DNA from: Geosiphon pyriformis
Lineage: Eukaryota; Glomeromycota; Glomeromycetes; Archaeosporales; Geosiphonaceae
Length of the DNA: 64,000 nt
Reading direction: 5' to 3'
Assembly (NCBI GenBank): GCA_016748015.1
Contig: JAAOMT010000630.1
Location: 181,357-245,356, forward strand
Under the pieces are notes generated by a model. It did no database searches, had not been told where the DNA came from, and worked only from the letters and a program-made list of their open reading frames with translations. Positions within the stretch are counted from its first letter, which is position 1, and every line of letters starts with the position of its first letter. The position numbers and the translations under genes were made by a program. This document shows positions 61,780-64,000 of this stretch, one piece after another.

Positions 61780-64000
61780 GTTTGCTATATGTAATGTTTG
61801 AAGTTTTAATGTCTCTGCAAAACAAAAAAACATTGTTTATTAGCATGTGAGCTTAAGTAATATGATTTTAATTATCACAAAAACAAAATTAAGATTTAGT
61901 ATTAAGCCCTAAATATTAAACAAGTTTAATGAGATATAGATTTTTATATCTGGTTTAAATAAAAATTTTCTTGGTGCTGAGGTGGCTATTATTGTGAACA
62001 ATTCTTTGGCTCAACATGTTTTTAAAGTAAAAGAAATTTCTGGTTAGATTATTTTAGTGAGACTTCTGTTTAAAGAAAAATTGTCAGTTATAATCTTAGG
62101 TTTATATGCTGGTGTTTTTGCTGAAGTAAGATTTAGTTAAACATTAAAAGTCAATTTTTTTATTATTAAGACAGTTAACTCTAGTACTTTTGTGGTATTG
62201 GGTAAGAACTTCAATGAAAATGATTTAAAAAAAAGTGTGAGTTTCAAATTTTGTGTGAATTTGGGTTTAATCAACTCATTTTGTAAATATTTATTGGTCA
62301 AAACATCTACTTAGAGCAATTTTAAAGGCATTAAAAAGATTATTGATTTCATTTTTGTGAATTAAAATCTAACATCTGCACTTATTAGTCATAGAATTAA
62401 CTTTGTGTCTAATTTTTTTGATATTGATTACAATGCAGTTTCAATTATAATTGGTTTAAATAGTCTCTTAGATGTTTATCTTAATAATATACATAAACAG
62501 ACTAATAAAGACAGATGGAAGTTTAAGATTAAGAATACTGATATTAGTAAGTGGACACAATTTAGAGAATATTTGTTGAACAGATTCTTAGAAAGAATAA
62601 TGGGCTTTAATAATACAAAAAGTTGTGGTAATTTAGATGTAATATAAGAGATTTTGAGAAAAATAGTAATTAGTTTTGCTATTAAAGTATTTTTCAGACT
62701 TTGGTTCTGTGAGTTTGAATATTCAAAAAATAAGCTGTCATTAAAGTTTTTTAAGTTAGAACTGTTAGTAACCAAAATTGTGAAAAGTTTAAATTCAAAT
62801 CATAATTTAAGAACTAATTATCTTATTGGTATCTAAACTGCTATTAATAAAAAAAAAGTTATTAAGGTGCATATTATAATCAATAATAGTAATAGTCTGA
62901 AAAAAATTTTGCATTATCTGTTAAGAGTTAAGAAAAAATATTATAAATCCAAGTATTATCAATATTACTAAAGATAATTTCATTAGAAAAGCTATAAACA
63001 GACATATAAAAAATTTTTATTCTAATAAAAAAATAATAATTAAAAGTTGGACAAAAAAGAGTGTAGTGTTTAGTACTTTATCTAATTGTTGGTCCAATTA
63101 ATATGCTTTTTTGAGTGATGTAAATGGTAATGTCTTTTTAAAAGTAATGTGTAATATTAAAATTGATGAGTTTTTGCAAATTATCAAGGATTTATCTAAT
63201 AGAAAAGCTGCTGGTTTATTTGGTATCTCTAATAAGCTCTAAAAACATGATAATAAGCAGGTTTTGAATAGTTTGTTGGATATTTTTAATGTGTGTTTAG
63301 TGTTAAATGCAGTTCTTACACAATAGAAAAAAGCCTAAATTTCTATAATACCAAAGTTTTATAATTGGAAAAAAATTTTTATAAATACTAGACTAATAGC
63401 TTTGATTAAAACAGTTCAAAAAATCTTATTTAAGATTCTTTTAGATAAGATTTTTTTGGCTTATAACAATTTTAATGTCTTTTATAGTAATAATTTTTCG
63501 GTTTTAAAAGACACATTCACCCAAACTTTAATCTTTGCTGTTGGTTTTATTGTTAAAGATGTATTGAAAAAGAACAAAAAACTGTAATTAGTCTTTTAAG
63601 ATATATACAAAATATATAACTCTGTTAAATATTATTATTAAAAACAGTTTAGTCAGCATTAAAATATGTTTCTGTTTTATTAAGTTTTTTGAGAATATAC
63701 ACAATAATTAGATCAACTAGATGATAACAAATTTTAGGTTCACAAATAGATATACTGTTTATAATAGGCTAGATTAAAATAAGGTTTTTTTGTCTTTATT
63801 ATAGAAGATCTTTTATAATCTTTTGCTCTACAAAAATTAAAAAACATGAAAGTCTGTTTGATTACAGATTGAATTCAAAATTTTTTATGTAGACTGATAA
63901 GCAAAGTTATGAAAGTGACATAACATTTTTTCTGACAGTAAAAGTCTTCATAAATAACACAATTTAGATTGAAAATAGCATGTTTGCTACTTTATGTATT
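61780..64000 (+). pseudogene. LINE copy 5 ORF2 remnant (endonuclease and RT start)
   Basis: Endonuclease pieces: ITKTKLR near 61870 (copy 3 TETKLK), LSVIILGLYAGVF near 62085, VVLGKNFNEN near 62190 (GGDFNED with Gly-Lys and Asp-Asn changes), and DIDYNAV near 62420. Then NKDRWKFKIKNTD (62505), SNRKAAGLFGIS (63200), KTVQKILFKILLDKIFLAY (63405) and NNFSVLKD. Catalytic residues are lost by G-to-A changes. The sequence leaves the window within RT. Confidence 0.75.

Larger units (their letters stand above)
59766..64000 (+). mobile_element. LINE copy 5, strongly decayed, cut by the window end
   Basis: ORF1 then ORF2 remnants align in order with copies 2 and 3. They start with a ttttttctcttctatg-like 5' region near 59770 and reach the RT palm at the last bases (FINNTI.IENS, where copy 3 has FVDDTIWVGNS). 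GC is very low. Unlike copy 4, no insertion interrupts it in the visible part. Confidence 0.82.

Overview
The window looks like a transposon-rich stretch of a fungal nuclear genome, most likely an arbuscular mycorrhizal fungus (Glomeromycotina, Rhizophagus-like). The evidence is short spliceosomal introns, very high AT content outside genes, and LINE and Ty3 families whose decayed proteins resemble what I remember of AM-fungal elements. The lineage is an inference. I could run no database search.

Region 1 (1-5123) is ordinary gene space. It holds two intron-rich host genes on the + strand: a partial VPS4 (ESCRT AAA-ATPase) and a complete Rab geranylgeranyltransferase alpha subunit that keeps its leucine-rich-repeat end. 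Everything to the right is mobile DNA in different stages of decay, separated by stretches so AT-rich that nothing can be read in them (5124-7207, 48966-49365, 57693-59765).

Region 2 (7208-31156) is a nest. A dead minus-strand Ty3/Gypsy element has its 3' LTR at 8122-9098, integrase/RNase H/RT at 9099-13224 and gag-protease-dUTPase at 26926-31156. It is split by two complete head-to-tail LINEs (13225-20147 and 20148-26925) and by a younger solo LTR (10748-11729). A solo LTR of another family sits at 7244-7959. Region 3 (31157-36498) is a second decayed copy of the same dUTPase-bearing Ty3 element on the + strand, so the two copies face each other as inverted arms. Region 4 (36499-41881) is a younger, 3'-truncated Ty3 element on the - strand. 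Its LTR carries a 12-bp minisatellite next to a TATA box. Region 5 (41882-48965) has LTR fragments and a decayed LINE that was hit by an 821-bp LTR-like repeat and by a Tc1/mariner element. Region 6 (49366-57692) is a fairly well preserved LINE with a solo LTR (containing a 722-base assembly gap) in ORF1. Region 7 (59766-64000) is another decayed LINE running off the window.

The unifying pattern is directional C-to-T/G-to-A decay. Young copies are near 40% GC, whereas old copies of the same families have lost almost every C and G. Broken codons are mostly Trp, Gln and Arg turned into stops. The LTR-type insertions whose flanks can be read appear to make 4-bp target duplications. One of them (CCGG, now CCAG and CTGG) records the decay itself. 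No tRNA, rRNA or CRISPR array was recognised.
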